Part shown: piece after piece, positions 44,399 to 53,859 of the stretch | Position numbering within the stretch: position 1 is the first letter of the stretch | Layout: every line of letters starts with the position of its first letter | NCBI GenBank assembly: GCA_963821815.1 | Contig: CAWGFG010000006.1 | Span: 186,001-250,000 of the forward strand | Direction: 5' to 3' | Origin: JASGTU01 sp963821815 | GTDB lineage: Bacteria > Chloroflexota > Anaerolineae > Caldilineales > Caldilineaceae | Length of the DNA: 64,000 nt | The notes under the pieces: generated by a model | What the model saw: the letters and a program-made list of their open reading frames with translations, nothing else | Databases searched by the model: none | Told to the model about the DNA's origin: nothing | Translations under genes and position numbers: made by a program

Positions 44399-46735
44399 AT
44401 GGCTTTTCAGCCTCGGGCATTTCAAGGAGTGTTACCGGTCGCAAGTCCGGCGCATGAACAAGCGGAACAGGCGAAGGGTCTATATTCATGGACCCCACTG
44501 GGAGAGACGGAGCTGACGGTGATCGTTCCGACCAAGAACGAGGCTGACAATATTGAAGCGCTGATGGGGCGTCTCAACTCAGCCCTGCCTGGTCTGCCTA
44601 TCGAGATCATCTTTGTGGACGACAGTGATGACAATACAGCGGACGTCATTAGGCGGACGGCTCCGCATTACCGCTTCAATACGAAGGTCATTTCTCGGCC
44701 TCCGCAACGACAGAACGGCCTAGGTAAAGCGGTCGTCGAGGGCATGAAGATTGCCCAGTCTGAATGGATCGTGGTGATGGACGGCGATCTGCAACATCCG
44801 CCGGAAGTGATACCGCATCTTATGGAAAAGGCACAGGAGACAGGTTCAAACTTGGTCGTGACAAGTAGGTTGGCGGAAGGTGGCGGGACAGCTGGCCTCA
44901 CGCCGCAACGCAAATTTATTTCACAGTCGCTGGCAGCCGCGACGCGGACTGTATTCCCGCAGCGGTTGCGACAGGTGACCGATCCGCTTACCGGCTTCTT
45001 TTTGTTCAAGCGCGATGCAGTGGACACAGATGTTTTGCAACCTGAAGGCTTCAAGATCCTACTTGAGATCCTGATTCGGTCCCCCCACGTGAAGGTTTCT
45101 GAAGTGCCGTTTGAATTTGGGGAACGGAACAGCGGCGAAAGCAAGGCCGATGCACGTGAGTTTGTTGTACTGATGCGTCAGATGATGAGATTGACTCTGC
45201 TTTCGCAGCGTCGCCTGGCCGAGTTCATCCTCGTTGGGCTCAGCGGCTTGATCATTAATACGCTTATGCTGATGTTCTTCACGGAAATGTTCTCCGTCCA
45301 CTATCTGGTATCTATGATCATCGCCACGCAGGCTTCTACGGCGTGGAATTTCACTTGGACAGAGCGATGGGTATTTGCCGACCGCAATAGTTCCTCGAAC
45401 TCACTGTGGATGCGCTTTGTCAGTTTCCTAGTATTGAACAATGCGTTGTTATTGGTACGCGCGCCACTGATGGTCCTAGCCGTATCGTGGATGGGTATGC
45501 ATTATGCGGTCGCCAATGTGTTCACACTGGTGATCCTGATGTTAGTACGCTTTACCGTCTCCGATCACTTGATCTGGAAGGGAAGAGAGGAACAAGCGGC
45601 ATCGCAGACAAAGAGCTACCTGTATAACATTCATGACTTGGTCCACGTTCGCTCCACAAAGCAACTGCCGGAGCTCGCCTACTTCAAAACTGACGAGTCT
45701 CTCGATCGCATAGACGTGAATGTGCGCATTGAGAACAACCCCATGAAATTCAAACGCGACGATTCCATTTGCTATCAGGAATTTCTCGGACGGTTTGGTT
45801 TCAGTGTCGTTATCAATCGCACTGAGGAGCTGACTGAGGTGATCGCATCGCCGCTGGTCGGCTGGTCTCCGCATGTGCTGTACACCAATGCAGTAGAACC
45901 GATCCTGCGCTGGGTTCTTGTGCGTAAAGACTGCGCGCTCATGCACGGCGCCACGATCGCCTTTGGAGATGACGCGCTCTTCATCACTGCGCAAACCGAC
46001 ACCGGAAAGACCACAACAGTACTGCACACAGTACGCAACAATCATGAGACGGGGCGCTTCCTGGCGGATGACATGACCATTGTCAGTCCCGATGGCACAG
46101 TAGCCAACTACCCTAAACCGCTGACGATCAGCAAGCATACGCTGCAAGCAATCGGCGGCGCTCCACTGACGAGGTGGGAGTGGTCGATGCTACAGGTTCA
46201 AAGCCGTGTGCACTCGCGCAGCGGGCGCCAGGTGGCTCAGTGGATCGACGGCAATTCATTTCCTGCCGCAACGATTAACGCGATTGCACAGATCATGATA
46301 CCGCCGCCGAAGTATATGATTGAGCGCATCATCCCAGAGGCTAAGTATGGTCAGAAGGCCAAACTGCGACAGATCGTGGTGATCGAACGGGGCAAAGACT
46401 ATACAGCCAAGATGGGTGAATCGGAGAAGGCGAAGACGTTAATCGCCAACGCTGAGGATGCCTATAATTTCCCACCCTATCCAGTGATTTCGCACCGTCT
46501 CACACGTTGGGGAGATCAAGATCTGCAAGGGCTCGAACAGGGCATCGTAATGTCCGCTGTGGCCGATGTACCAGCCACACGAATGGGGAGTTCGTGCTAT
46601 GACTGGTATAAGCGACTGCCCAGTCTCATAATCGATGATCTCCCTGCGAACGGCCGCGATACCAGTGCGGTGTCGGGACGGATAAACGACCGACTAACGG
46701 CAGATCTCGCAGTTAGCGCCATACCTGGTGATTGA
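44399..46735 (+). CDS. Polyprenyl-phosphate sugar synthase: GT2-GtrA fused to HPr-kinase-like P-loop domain
   Basis: 778 residues from the ATG at 44399 (AAAGG 8 bases upstream). Residues about 30-265 are a GT2 domain like dolichol-phosphate mannosyltransferase: ELTVIVPTKNEADNIEALMG, IIFVDDSDDNTADVI and VVMDGDLQHPPEV. Residues about 275-405 are a GtrA-like four-helix membrane domain (AEFILVGLSGLIINTLMLMF; NFTWTERWVFAD). The C-terminal 370 residues include a P-loop FITAQTDTGKTTTV (Lys537) and LADDMTIV, the pattern of HPr kinase/phosphorylase-like domains. The first two modules make a lipid-linked sugar and move it in the membrane; the kinase-like addition is unusual. With ManC nearby, mannose is the likely sugar. 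Confidence 0.88.
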   Translation: MAFQPRAFQGVLPVASPAHEQAEQAKGLYSWTPLGETELTVIVPTKNEADNIEALMGRLNSALPGLPIEIIFVDDSDDNTADVIRRTAPHYRFNTKVISRPPQRQNGLGKAVVEGMKIAQSEWIVVMDGDLQHPPEVIPHLMEKAQETGSNLVVTSRLAEGGGTAGLTPQRKFISQSLAAATRTVFPQRLRQVTDPLTGFFLFKRDAVDTDVLQPEGFKILLEILIRSPHVKVSEVPFEFGERNSGESKADAREFVVLMRQMMRLTLLSQRRLAEFILVGLSGLIINTLMLMFFTEMFSVHYLVSMIIATQASTAWNFTWTERWVFADRNSSSNSLWMRFVSFLVLNNALLLVRAPLMVLAVSWMGMHYAVANVFTLVILMLVRFTVSDHLIWKGREEQAASQTKSYLYNIHDLVHVRSTKQLPELAYFKTDESLDRIDVNVRIENNPMKFKRDDSICYQEFLGRFGFSVVINRTEELTEVIASPLVGWSPHVLYTNAVEPILRWVLVRKDCALMHGATIAFGDDALFITAQTDTGKTTTVLHTVRNNHETGRFLADDMTIVSPDGTVANYPKPLTISKHTLQAIGGAPLTRWEWSMLQVQSRVHSRSGRQVAQWIDGNSFPAATINAIAQIMIPPPKYMIERIIPEAKYGQKAKLRQIVVIERGKDYTAKMGESEKAKTLIANAEDAYNFPPYPVISHRLTRWGDQDLQGLEQGIVMSAVADVPATRMGSSCYDWYKRLPSLIIDDLPANGRDTSAVSGRINDRLTADLAVSAIPGD

Positions 46736-46798
46736 GGTGTAGGCAGATGGCAGCTTTGCTTTATCAATCAGCTATGTAGCAATTCTGCTACGTTTTGG

Positions 46799-46832
46799 GG
46801 GGCTTTCATCTGCAACCGCAGATGAAAGCCCC
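46799..46832 (+). terminator. Hairpin terminator after the GT2 fusion gene
   Basis: GGGGCTTTCATCTGC at 46799-46813 pairs perfectly with GCAGATGAAAGCCCC at 46818-46832 around AACC. It lies 63 bases after the stop codon and 48 bases before the next start. It separates the fusion gene from the PMT-like operon, although read-through is possible because no T-run follows. Confidence 0.75.
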
Positions 46833-46880
46833 TTGAGAAATGATAGATAGCTATCGACAAGGAATGAGTTTTATTCGTTT

Positions 46881-48464
46881 ATGACTACGCAACTGGGCGA
46901 CAAATCTGAGGTATGGGCGCCAACACACGGGATCGGCCTGCGTGTTTGGAGTGGGATCTCAAGGAGAGCAGGTATTCTTGTCTTCTCGCTGGCTATCGTA
47001 CTAGCGCTAACAGTACGGCTCATCAACCTGAATGAAGTGGGCTATAACAGCGATGAGGCGGTCTATGCGGGGCAGGGCGCGGCCATCGCGCAGGTACCCA
47101 TATTGAGCGACTACTTTCCGGTGTTCCGCGCTCACCCGTTGCTCTTCCAGTTTGTCCTGGCACTTCTCTATGGGATTGGGATGAACGATCTGGTGGGCCG
47201 GCTGGCGTCGGTTGCCTTTGGTGTGGCAACTGTTGGGCTGGTGTACCTAGTGGGGAGCCGGCTCTATGGCCGGACGGTTGGTCTGTACGCCGCCCTGATC
47301 ATGGCAGTCATGCCCTACCACGTAATTCCGACGCGCCAGGTCTTGCTTGACGGTCCGATGGTATTCTTTGCCACCCTGACCCTCCTTCTGATGGTGATGT
47401 ATGGGCAGACCCAGCGGCCTGCATGGCTGTATGCTGCCGGCGCCGGTCTTGGGTTGACTGTATTGACTAAGGAGACTGGCATCATCATGTCGGGTGCGAT
47501 CTACGCGTTTCTGGCATTGACGCCCATGCTGCGGGTTCGTATACGCGACCTGTTTATCTCCATTGTAATCATGGTCGTTATCATCTCAGCTTATCCGCTG
47601 ACCACGATGTTGGCGGGCGGCGGTGGGGGCGGGACGACGCAGCAGTATTTGATCTGGCAGTTGTTCCGGCGTCCCAACCATGTATGGAGTTTTTATCCAA
47701 CGGTTGTTCCGCCTGCCATTGGCTATCTAGTCATTGTGCTGGGATTGGGGGGGCTGTGGTTACTGCGAGAATATAAATCGTGGCGTGAGACTTTGTTGTT
47801 CGTATGGATTTTGGTACCGGTGGCCTTTTTCCAACTGTGGCCAACTAAAGGATTCCAGTACTTGCTGCCTATTGCCGCACCAATGGCTGTTTTAGCGGCG
47901 CGCACATTGGCGTATCTTCCCTATCACCTGGCGCGAAACTACACGTTAGCCGTGCCGCCGTATGTGATTGGGTTCGCGGGAGCAGCGATCGTCGTGATTA
48001 GCTTGTTGTTCCCGACGTATGCCGGTATTAACCGATCGGGGGCGCATACGTCCCTGGCTGGGGCAGGCGGCGTACCTGGCGGGCGCGAGATGGGGCACTG
48101 GATCGATGAGAATATTCCGTCGGGGGCGACCTTTATGACCATTGGTCCGTCGATGTCCAACATCATCAAGTTTTACGGCCACCGGCAAGCGTACGGCCTG
48201 TCGGTGAGCACGAATCCGCTGCACCGCAACCCGTCGTACAAGCCGGTGGAGAATCCTGATTTTAGTATTCGAACCAGCGATCTTCAGTATCTGGTATGGG
48301 ATTCCTTTTCGGCTGAACGGACAACGTTCTTCTCTGAAAAACTTCTGTACTATACCGAAAAGTACAACGGTCGTGTCGTGCATACGGAGACAGTTCCCGC
48401 AATTACACCGGCAGGGGAGATCGTACAGAAGCCAGTCATCATTATCTATGAGGTGCATCCATGA
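46881..48464 (+). CDS. GT39/PMT-like membrane glycosyltransferase
   Basis: 527 residues with about ten membrane segments. The first extracytoplasmic loop has LNEVGYNSDEAVYAGQGAAI, with the Asp-Glu pair that is catalytic in PMT and ArnT enzymes. VMPYHVIPTRQVLLDGPMVF and GAGLGLTVLTKETGIIMSGA are also typical. These enzymes transfer a sugar from a polyprenyl-phosphate carrier to an acceptor outside the membrane; with the upstream GT2-GtrA protein the donor is probably polyprenyl-phosphate-mannose. The C-terminal 130 residues are soluble and extracytoplasmic. It overlaps the next gene by 4 bases. Acceptor (protein or glycan) is unknown. Confidence 0.85.
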   Translation: MTTQLGDKSEVWAPTHGIGLRVWSGISRRAGILVFSLAIVLALTVRLINLNEVGYNSDEAVYAGQGAAIAQVPILSDYFPVFRAHPLLFQFVLALLYGIGMNDLVGRLASVAFGVATVGLVYLVGSRLYGRTVGLYAALIMAVMPYHVIPTRQVLLDGPMVFFATLTLLLMVMYGQTQRPAWLYAAGAGLGLTVLTKETGIIMSGAIYAFLALTPMLRVRIRDLFISIVIMVVIISAYPLTTMLAGGGGGGTTQQYLIWQLFRRPNHVWSFYPTVVPPAIGYLVIVLGLGGLWLLREYKSWRETLLFVWILVPVAFFQLWPTKGFQYLLPIAAPMAVLAARTLAYLPYHLARNYTLAVPPYVIGFAGAAIVVISLLFPTYAGINRSGAHTSLAGAGGVPGGREMGHWIDENIPSGATFMTIGPSMSNIIKFYGHRQAYGLSVSTNPLHRNPSYKPVENPDFSIRTSDLQYLVWDSFSAERTTFFSEKLLYYTEKYNGRVVHTETVPAITPAGEIVQKPVIIIYEVHP

Positions 48465-49888
48465 CGAACCGACTACCTATTTCTGATAAATATATGTCTT
48501 TGGTTATGGCATTCGTAGTTGTGATGGTGGGTGTCGCGGTACTTCTTGCGCCGGGCGGCACTCCCGCGCAGGCTCAGGATTCCCGTGAGTATGCGCCGAC
48601 GACCACGCCGATCAAGCACTTCATCGTGCTGATGCAGGAAAATCATTCGTTCGACAACTATTTCGGTACCTATCCCGGTGCAGACGGCATACCCCCCGAT
48701 ACCTGTATCCCAATCGATCCCTTTGATGAAACACCGCCGGAGTGTATTCGACCATTCCACATCGGCGACAATGAAGTTGAGCTTGGTGATCCAGATCATA
48801 GCGACGCGACGCATCGCCTTCAATATAACGAAGGCAAAATGAATGGATTTGTGCATGCGCTTGAGTTACGCAATCAGGATGGGCGCCTGGCGATGGGATA
48901 TTACGACGACCGAGACTTGATGTATCACTGGAATATCGCAGACGAATATGTCCTTTTCGATCGTTTCTTCAGTTCAGCGGCAGGCGGAAGTAGCATCAAC
49001 CACGTTTATTGGGTGGCGGGCGTATCCGGCGATCCCGGCGATCGCACCCAGGCTGAGGTTTTTGCGGAGACCCCCACAATCTTCGACAGACTGGAAGAGG
49101 CGGGAATATCGTGGAAGTTTTACGTGCAGAATTATGAGCCGGAATTGAACTACCGGACCGTACACCTATATCCCGGCAACCGCGCATCGCAGGTGATCTG
49201 GGTGCCACTGCTAAGCATGGATCGCTTTCTCGACGATCCGGAGCTGTCAAGCCACATCGTGAACTTGGACGAATATTACGACGATTTGGTCAACGGCACG
49301 CTGCCCGCTGTGGCGTTTATCGCCCCTTCGGGACCTAGCGAGCATCCACCATCCAGCCTCGAGTCCGGCCAGCGTTTTGTCAAGACTTTGATTCAAGCGT
49401 TAATGCGTAGCGAGTACTGGAGCTCCTCAGCATTCATGTGGAGCTATGATGACTGGGGCGGCTGGTATGACCATGTGCCGCCGCCGCAAGTTGACGAGTA
49501 CGGATATGGTTTTCGTGTACCTGCATTACTCGTGAGCCCCTATGCCAAACGCGGCTACATTGACAGCACTGAACTGGACTTTACATCTATGCTCAAGTTC
49601 ATTGAAGAAAACTGGGGCATCAAGCCTTTGGCTGAACGCGATACCAGCGCCAACAATATCACCAATGCCTTCGATTTTTCGCAGGAGCCGCGTGCGGCGG
49701 AGTTCGTTCCCTACGCACGCACAGGCGACCCGCCGCCAAAGGAAACGCGCCGCGGCGTGATCTATCTCGTTTATGCAGCAGCGTTGGCCGCGGCCGCCTT
49801 TGTGGTCACGATACCCATGATAGTATACCGCGACAAAAACCAACCGACTTTAGTATCTCCAGATGCTCAAGAGCGTGATGCGTCATGA
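48461..49888 (+). CDS. Membrane-anchored phosphoesterase (phospholipase C / acid phosphatase family)
   Basis: 475 residues. An N-terminal signal (MSLVMAFVVVMVGVAVLLAP) ends near PAQAQ. The catalytic domain begins with IKHFIVLMQENHSFDNYFGT, containing the family ENHSFDNYFG metal/nucleophile motif, and includes AGGSSINHVYWVAG, WSYDDWGGWYDHVPPP and RVPALLVSPYAKRGYI. A single C-terminal helix (about 430-455, GVIYLVYAAALAAAAFVVTI) anchors it with the enzyme outside. Family members hydrolyse phospholipids or sugar and nucleotide phosphates. In this operon it may remove phosphate from a lipid carrier or from a phosphoglycan. It overlaps both neighbours by 4 bases. Confidence 0.88.
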   Translation: MTNRLPISDKYMSLVMAFVVVMVGVAVLLAPGGTPAQAQDSREYAPTTTPIKHFIVLMQENHSFDNYFGTYPGADGIPPDTCIPIDPFDETPPECIRPFHIGDNEVELGDPDHSDATHRLQYNEGKMNGFVHALELRNQDGRLAMGYYDDRDLMYHWNIADEYVLFDRFFSSAAGGSSINHVYWVAGVSGDPGDRTQAEVFAETPTIFDRLEEAGISWKFYVQNYEPELNYRTVHLYPGNRASQVIWVPLLSMDRFLDDPELSSHIVNLDEYYDDLVNGTLPAVAFIAPSGPSEHPPSSLESGQRFVKTLIQALMRSEYWSSSAFMWSYDDWGGWYDHVPPPQVDEYGYGFRVPALLVSPYAKRGYIDSTELDFTSMLKFIEENWGIKPLAERDTSANNITNAFDFSQEPRAAEFVPYARTGDPPPKETRRGVIYLVYAAALAAAAFVVTIPMIVYRDKNQPTLVSPDAQERDAS

Positions 49889-51393
49889 AACGATGGTTTT
49901 CTAGCATCACCATGGTATTGATCACCTCATCATTGTGTGCGGCTTGTGTTGCGCCGCAACCGATAGATACGTCGCTGACCACTGACGCCGTCTACGATAA
50001 GGTTATGGTTGCGATAGCCAAAGTGCGCGACTTCCAGCTTTCCATACAGCCGCCGAACCAACTCATCGCTGACAGTCAGGTAATTGATGCACCGAGCAGG
50101 TTGAAGATTACGATTCCAAGCAACCAACCGGTGGGAGAGCGGGTTATGGTCGATGCGGCGCTAGTCAATATTGAGGGACAACCGCTGCCCAACAAGGTGC
50201 TTATTCTGAGCATCGACGGCGAGTCGGTGCGACGCATCCGCACCGATGATAAGGGCCGAGCCGAAATCTATGTTGGACGTAACTTGAAACCCGGTACATA
50301 TGAAGTTGAGGTGGTTTCTGAGGCGACCGTTGCTTATGCCAGCAGTACGGCTACCGGAGAACTGGTTATTAACCCGGCGGTTCTGGCCATTCAGACTGTC
50401 CCACCCTTACCAGATATCAGTTTTATCCTGGACGATCAGATCCGAAATACGGATGAGAATGGGCTTGTTCAGTTTGAGGTGTCTTCTATGGGGACATATA
50501 GCTTAGATTTGGCGCCGCTGCCCGAGTCCGGCGACGATGCTCCGATGTTGATCCAGTTCGAGCGGTGGGCGGACGGTGTTTTCTTCCCTAACCGAGAAAT
50601 TGAACTCAAGGGAGATAAGCAGCTGTTTGTTGGTTTCTCACTCAGCCATCGGGTTGGTGTGAGCTTCGTTGATCTAACGGGCAGAGCCGTCGATCCGGCG
50701 CGTGTGTCTTCGTACACATTGAAGAGCAGTCATGGGACCCGTTTCACCTACACAGATAGCCAACCACGCTGGCTTAAAGCAAACCGCGTGGCGCGCCTCT
50801 CGAATGGGCTGGAGGCGACGGAAATCCAATACGCGGTTGAGAACGTGATCATTGACGGCACGAACGTAGTCAATCAGAACCAGCAGCGTTTTGTGGTACA
50901 GCACGACGATACTTGGCCGGTTGAATTACTGCTTTATTCCGCCCATATCCGTGCGCGTGACGCTGTCTTTGGTTTTCCGATTGGCACAGCAATCGAACTT
51001 CACTATCCGGAAGGACACGTGCAGACCTTTGAGCTGGATGAAAATGGGGAGGTGTTTATAGACTCGCTGGCACGCGGCGACTACAAAATGCGGACGATCG
51101 GCGTCGCGGGCGTCGCGCCGGTAACACCAGTGTCTCTGTCGCGAGATCAAGATGTGGAACTGAAGGTACTCAGCCGGTTCGACATTTCTATCGGGCTAGG
51201 TCTCGGTATCCTGATTGCGCTCGGACTTCTTTTCTTCGGCAGGCCACAGATGATCGTTACGCCGGTTGCTGCTTTGGCTGGTTTAGCAGGGCGAATGACG
51301 CCAGAACCTCGCACTCAAGGTCAGCAGTCGTCTGCCATTCGGGACAGAGTAGGCGCAACGGAAGCGCTAAGGGCCACCGAGCATGAATCGTGA
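49885..51393 (+). CDS. Lipoprotein of unknown function with beta-sandwich repeats and C-terminal helix
   Basis: 502 residues. Signal sequence with lipobox LCAACVAP. At least two Ig-like or carboxypeptidase-regulatory-like segments are suggested (VMVDAALVNIEGQPLPNKVL, then TDDKGRAEIYVGRNLKPGTY; later LDENGEVFIDSLARGDYKMR). A membrane segment at about 433-455 (ISIGLGLGILIALGLLFFGR) precedes a polar cytoplasmic tail. Double anchoring by lipid and by helix is unusual. I recognise no family. It is co-translated with the phosphoesterase and the GH99-like gene, so it may organise or escort them at the cell surface. Confidence 0.75.
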   Translation: MKRWFSSITMVLITSSLCAACVAPQPIDTSLTTDAVYDKVMVAIAKVRDFQLSIQPPNQLIADSQVIDAPSRLKITIPSNQPVGERVMVDAALVNIEGQPLPNKVLILSIDGESVRRIRTDDKGRAEIYVGRNLKPGTYEVEVVSEATVAYASSTATGELVINPAVLAIQTVPPLPDISFILDDQIRNTDENGLVQFEVSSMGTYSLDLAPLPESGDDAPMLIQFERWADGVFFPNREIELKGDKQLFVGFSLSHRVGVSFVDLTGRAVDPARVSSYTLKSSHGTRFTYTDSQPRWLKANRVARLSNGLEATEIQYAVENVIIDGTNVVNQNQQRFVVQHDDTWPVELLLYSAHIRARDAVFGFPIGTAIELHYPEGHVQTFELDENGEVFIDSLARGDYKMRTIGVAGVAPVTPVSLSRDQDVELKVLSRFDISIGLGLGILIALGLLFFGRPQMIVTPVAALAGLAGRMTPEPRTQGQQSSAIRDRVGATEALRATEHES

Positions 51394-51466
51394 ATGTGTG
51401 TTACGAAGGCGGTTGCGCCAGATGGACAGGGATGCAGCAAGCCGAGGGGCTGAAGGAAACTCGGAA

Positions 51467-52618
51467 ATGTCGCTTTTTCGAATGACTGCCACATCCTCAT
51501 TCAGATTACCTGGGCTAGTCAGGTTTATTGAAATCCTGGTGGCGATGCTGCTTGTCTTTCTTACGACGGGACAGGCGTCTGGAGGTACGGCTTTGGGGTC
51601 AAGTTATACAGATAACCACAATCCAATTCCAGTGATGGCCTATTACTATATCTGGTTTGATCCGCAATCCTGGAACCGAGCAAAGACCGATTATCCTCTC
51701 TTGGGCAGGTACAGCAGCGATGATCGAGCCGTGATGGAACAGCATGTGCGTTGGGCCAAGGAGGCTGGAATAGACGGTTTCATCGTCAGTTGGAAAAGCA
51801 CGTTCAAGCTAGACAGCCGTCTCGAGCAGTTGATATCGGTTGCAAGAGACGAGAATTTTAAGCTGTGGATCATTTATCAGGGACTTGACTTCGATCGCAA
51901 CCCGTTACCCGTTGAACAGATTGAGGGCGATCTTGCCTATTTCATGGAACACTACGCCGATGCGTCTGTCTTCTCGCTGATGGACCGGCCTACAATTATT
52001 TTGTCCGGCACTTGGGAATTTTCGGCGGAGGAAATTGCCCAGCTCACTGATCCCTATCGCGAGACGCTCTACATTTTGGCAACCGAACGAAACGTGCAAG
52101 GGTATGAGCGCATTGCCGAACACGTCGATGGCAATGCCTACTACTGGTCTTCTGTAAATCCATACACCTTTCCAGGATATGAAGAAAAGCTGAATGCGCT
52201 CGGTGCTGCCGTGCATGGGAATGGCGGCCTGTGGATCGCGCCAGCGGCTCCTGGTTTTGATGCGCGCTTGATCGGCGGCACAACTATCGTGAACCGTGCA
52301 GAAGGTAAGACCCTTCGTCGCGAAATGGATGCTGCGCTTCAATCTGCACCGGATGCGATCGGACTGATTAGTTGGAATGAGTTTAGTGAAAACTCCCACA
52401 TTGAACCAAGCCGGAACTTCGGCAGCCAATACTTAGAGGTAGTAGCCGACATTCAGCGCGGGACGCCCCCTATGATCTTGGACTTTGACTCCGATGCTCC
52501 GGCAGTTACGCAGCGTAACGACTATTACTCACTCTACATCTTGGTAAGCATGTCCATGCTGGTACTTGCCAGTATCTACGTCGTAGCCCGTCGCAGCCAT
52601 GCATACGTAGAGAAGTAA
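51467..52618 (+). CDS. Membrane-anchored GH99-like protein
   Basis: 383 residues from the ATG at 51467, chosen because a signal sequence follows (FIEILVAMLLVFLTTGQASG) and AAGGA lies upstream; an in-frame ATG at 51383 overlaps the previous gene by 11 bases. IPVMAYYYIWFDPQSWNRAK, WAKEAGIDGFIVSWKST and GLISWNEFSENSHIEPSRNF are motifs of GH99/GH71-type endo-alpha-mannosidase folds, with the paired Glu in WNEFSENSHIE. One C-terminal helix (YSLYILVSMSMLVLASIYVV) anchors the enzyme outside the membrane. A role in trimming alpha-mannan on the cell surface is likely from family and neighbours, but not proven. Confidence 0.85.
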   Translation: MSLFRMTATSSFRLPGLVRFIEILVAMLLVFLTTGQASGGTALGSSYTDNHNPIPVMAYYYIWFDPQSWNRAKTDYPLLGRYSSDDRAVMEQHVRWAKEAGIDGFIVSWKSTFKLDSRLEQLISVARDENFKLWIIYQGLDFDRNPLPVEQIEGDLAYFMEHYADASVFSLMDRPTIILSGTWEFSAEEIAQLTDPYRETLYILATERNVQGYERIAEHVDGNAYYWSSVNPYTFPGYEEKLNALGAAVHGNGGLWIAPAAPGFDARLIGGTTIVNRAEGKTLRREMDAALQSAPDAIGLISWNEFSENSHIEPSRNFGSQYLEVVADIQRGTPPMILDFDSDAPAVTQRNDYYSLYILVSMSMLVLASIYVVARRSHAYVEK

Positions 52619-52669
52619 AGGTGCTTCGGAATTGTTGGTTGTTTACAATCAGAAGAGGAGAAGCGAGAA

Positions 52670-53743
52670 ATGTATGCAGCAATCTTAGCCGGAGGAAGCG
52701 GCACGCGGTTATGGCCGCGAAGCCGTCAAGCGCATCCTAAGCAGTTTACCGACATCATGGGCGCAGGTCGCACGTTGATCCAGATGACAGCCGACCGTCT
52801 CTCAGGCATTGTGCCGCCTGAACGCCAGTTGGTGATTACCGGGGTAGGGTATGTGCCGCTGGTTATTCAGCAACTGGGAGAATTACCGGAAGCCAACATC
52901 ATTGCCGAACCCTCGGGGCGCAATACGGCGTCTGCCGTCGGTTTGGCCTGCATACATGTGCGCAGGCGTGATGCGCGCGGCGTACTTGCCGTTCTGCCAG
53001 CAGATCACACCATACGGAACCTCGAACGCTTCCAGGAGTGCATGAAGACAGCCGAGGAATATGCTCAAGAAGGATATGTGGTCACTCTTGGCATTGAACC
53101 GAACCAGCCGCATACGGGCTACGGCTACATAAAGCGCGGCAGGCGGCTCAGCCGTCCTCAAGGCTACCCGGTATACAGAGTGGAACAGTTTCTTGAAAAG
53201 CCGGACGTGGCCACTGCGGAACTCTTTCTCCGGCAAGGCGGATACAGTTGGAACGGCGGAATCTTCGTGTGCCGGGTCGACCGCATGCTGGAGGAGATAG
53301 CGCGCCAGATGCCAGAGATGTATGGGCTATTGGAGACGATCGACGCCGCCTTTGAGCGTGGCGATGGGGAAGAGACGCTGCTAAGGACTTGGCAGGATAT
53401 GCCCAATGTCAGTATCGACTACGGTGTCATGGAAGCGGCGGGCGACGTCGTGATGGTTCCCATGAATGCGGGTTGGAGCGATGTCGGGAGTTGGGATGCT
53501 CTGGAGCAGGTATACCAGGAGAACGATGATGGAAACTTCGCCGGAGAATGCCGAACGCTGTCCGTCTTCAGCCAAGGCAACATCATCAACACTCAGAAGA
53601 GATTAGTCGCTCTGATTGGCATTCAGGACCTAGTACTAGTCGAGACGGACGACGTCTTGCTCGTAGGACGCAAGCAAGAGATGCAGCAGGTGCGGACAGT
53701 AGTCGACAAGCTGCATGAACAAGGGCTTTCGGCTCTACTCTGA
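52670..53743 (+). CDS. manC: Mannose-1-phosphate guanylyltransferase
   Basis: 357 residues with AGGAGAAGCG before the ATG. MYAAILAGGSGTRLWPRSRQ then HPKQF is the nucleotidyltransferase signature for GDP-mannose pyrophosphorylases. AEPSGRNTASAVGLA, VLPADHTI, FLEKPD and GYSWNGGIFVCRV are family motifs. The length and lack of a cupin isomerase domain make it monofunctional. It converts mannose 1-phosphate and GTP into GDP-mannose and pyrophosphate. It lies 51 bases after the GH99-like gene and gives the clearest evidence that this island handles mannose. Confidence 0.95.
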   Translation: MYAAILAGGSGTRLWPRSRQAHPKQFTDIMGAGRTLIQMTADRLSGIVPPERQLVITGVGYVPLVIQQLGELPEANIIAEPSGRNTASAVGLACIHVRRRDARGVLAVLPADHTIRNLERFQECMKTAEEYAQEGYVVTLGIEPNQPHTGYGYIKRGRRLSRPQGYPVYRVEQFLEKPDVATAELFLRQGGYSWNGGIFVCRVDRMLEEIARQMPEMYGLLETIDAAFERGDGEETLLRTWQDMPNVSIDYGVMEAAGDVVMVPMNAGWSDVGSWDALEQVYQENDDGNFAGECRTLSVFSQGNIINTQKRLVALIGIQDLVLVETDDVLLVGRKQEMQQVRTVVDKLHEQGLSALL

Positions 53744-53859
53744 TGGTAAATTCCATACGAGGTGCGGGTTCGGTTCGTTAGGCTTATCGGTAGTATGGAG
53801 AAATGAGTAGTATGGTTCGAGGACGGGCCGGATTTGTTCTTACGTAAGGGAGGCAGGAT

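Noticed and set aside
45542..46147. 201-codon minus-strand ORF within the GT2 fusion
   Set aside because: Antisense shadow of a well-supported P-loop domain.
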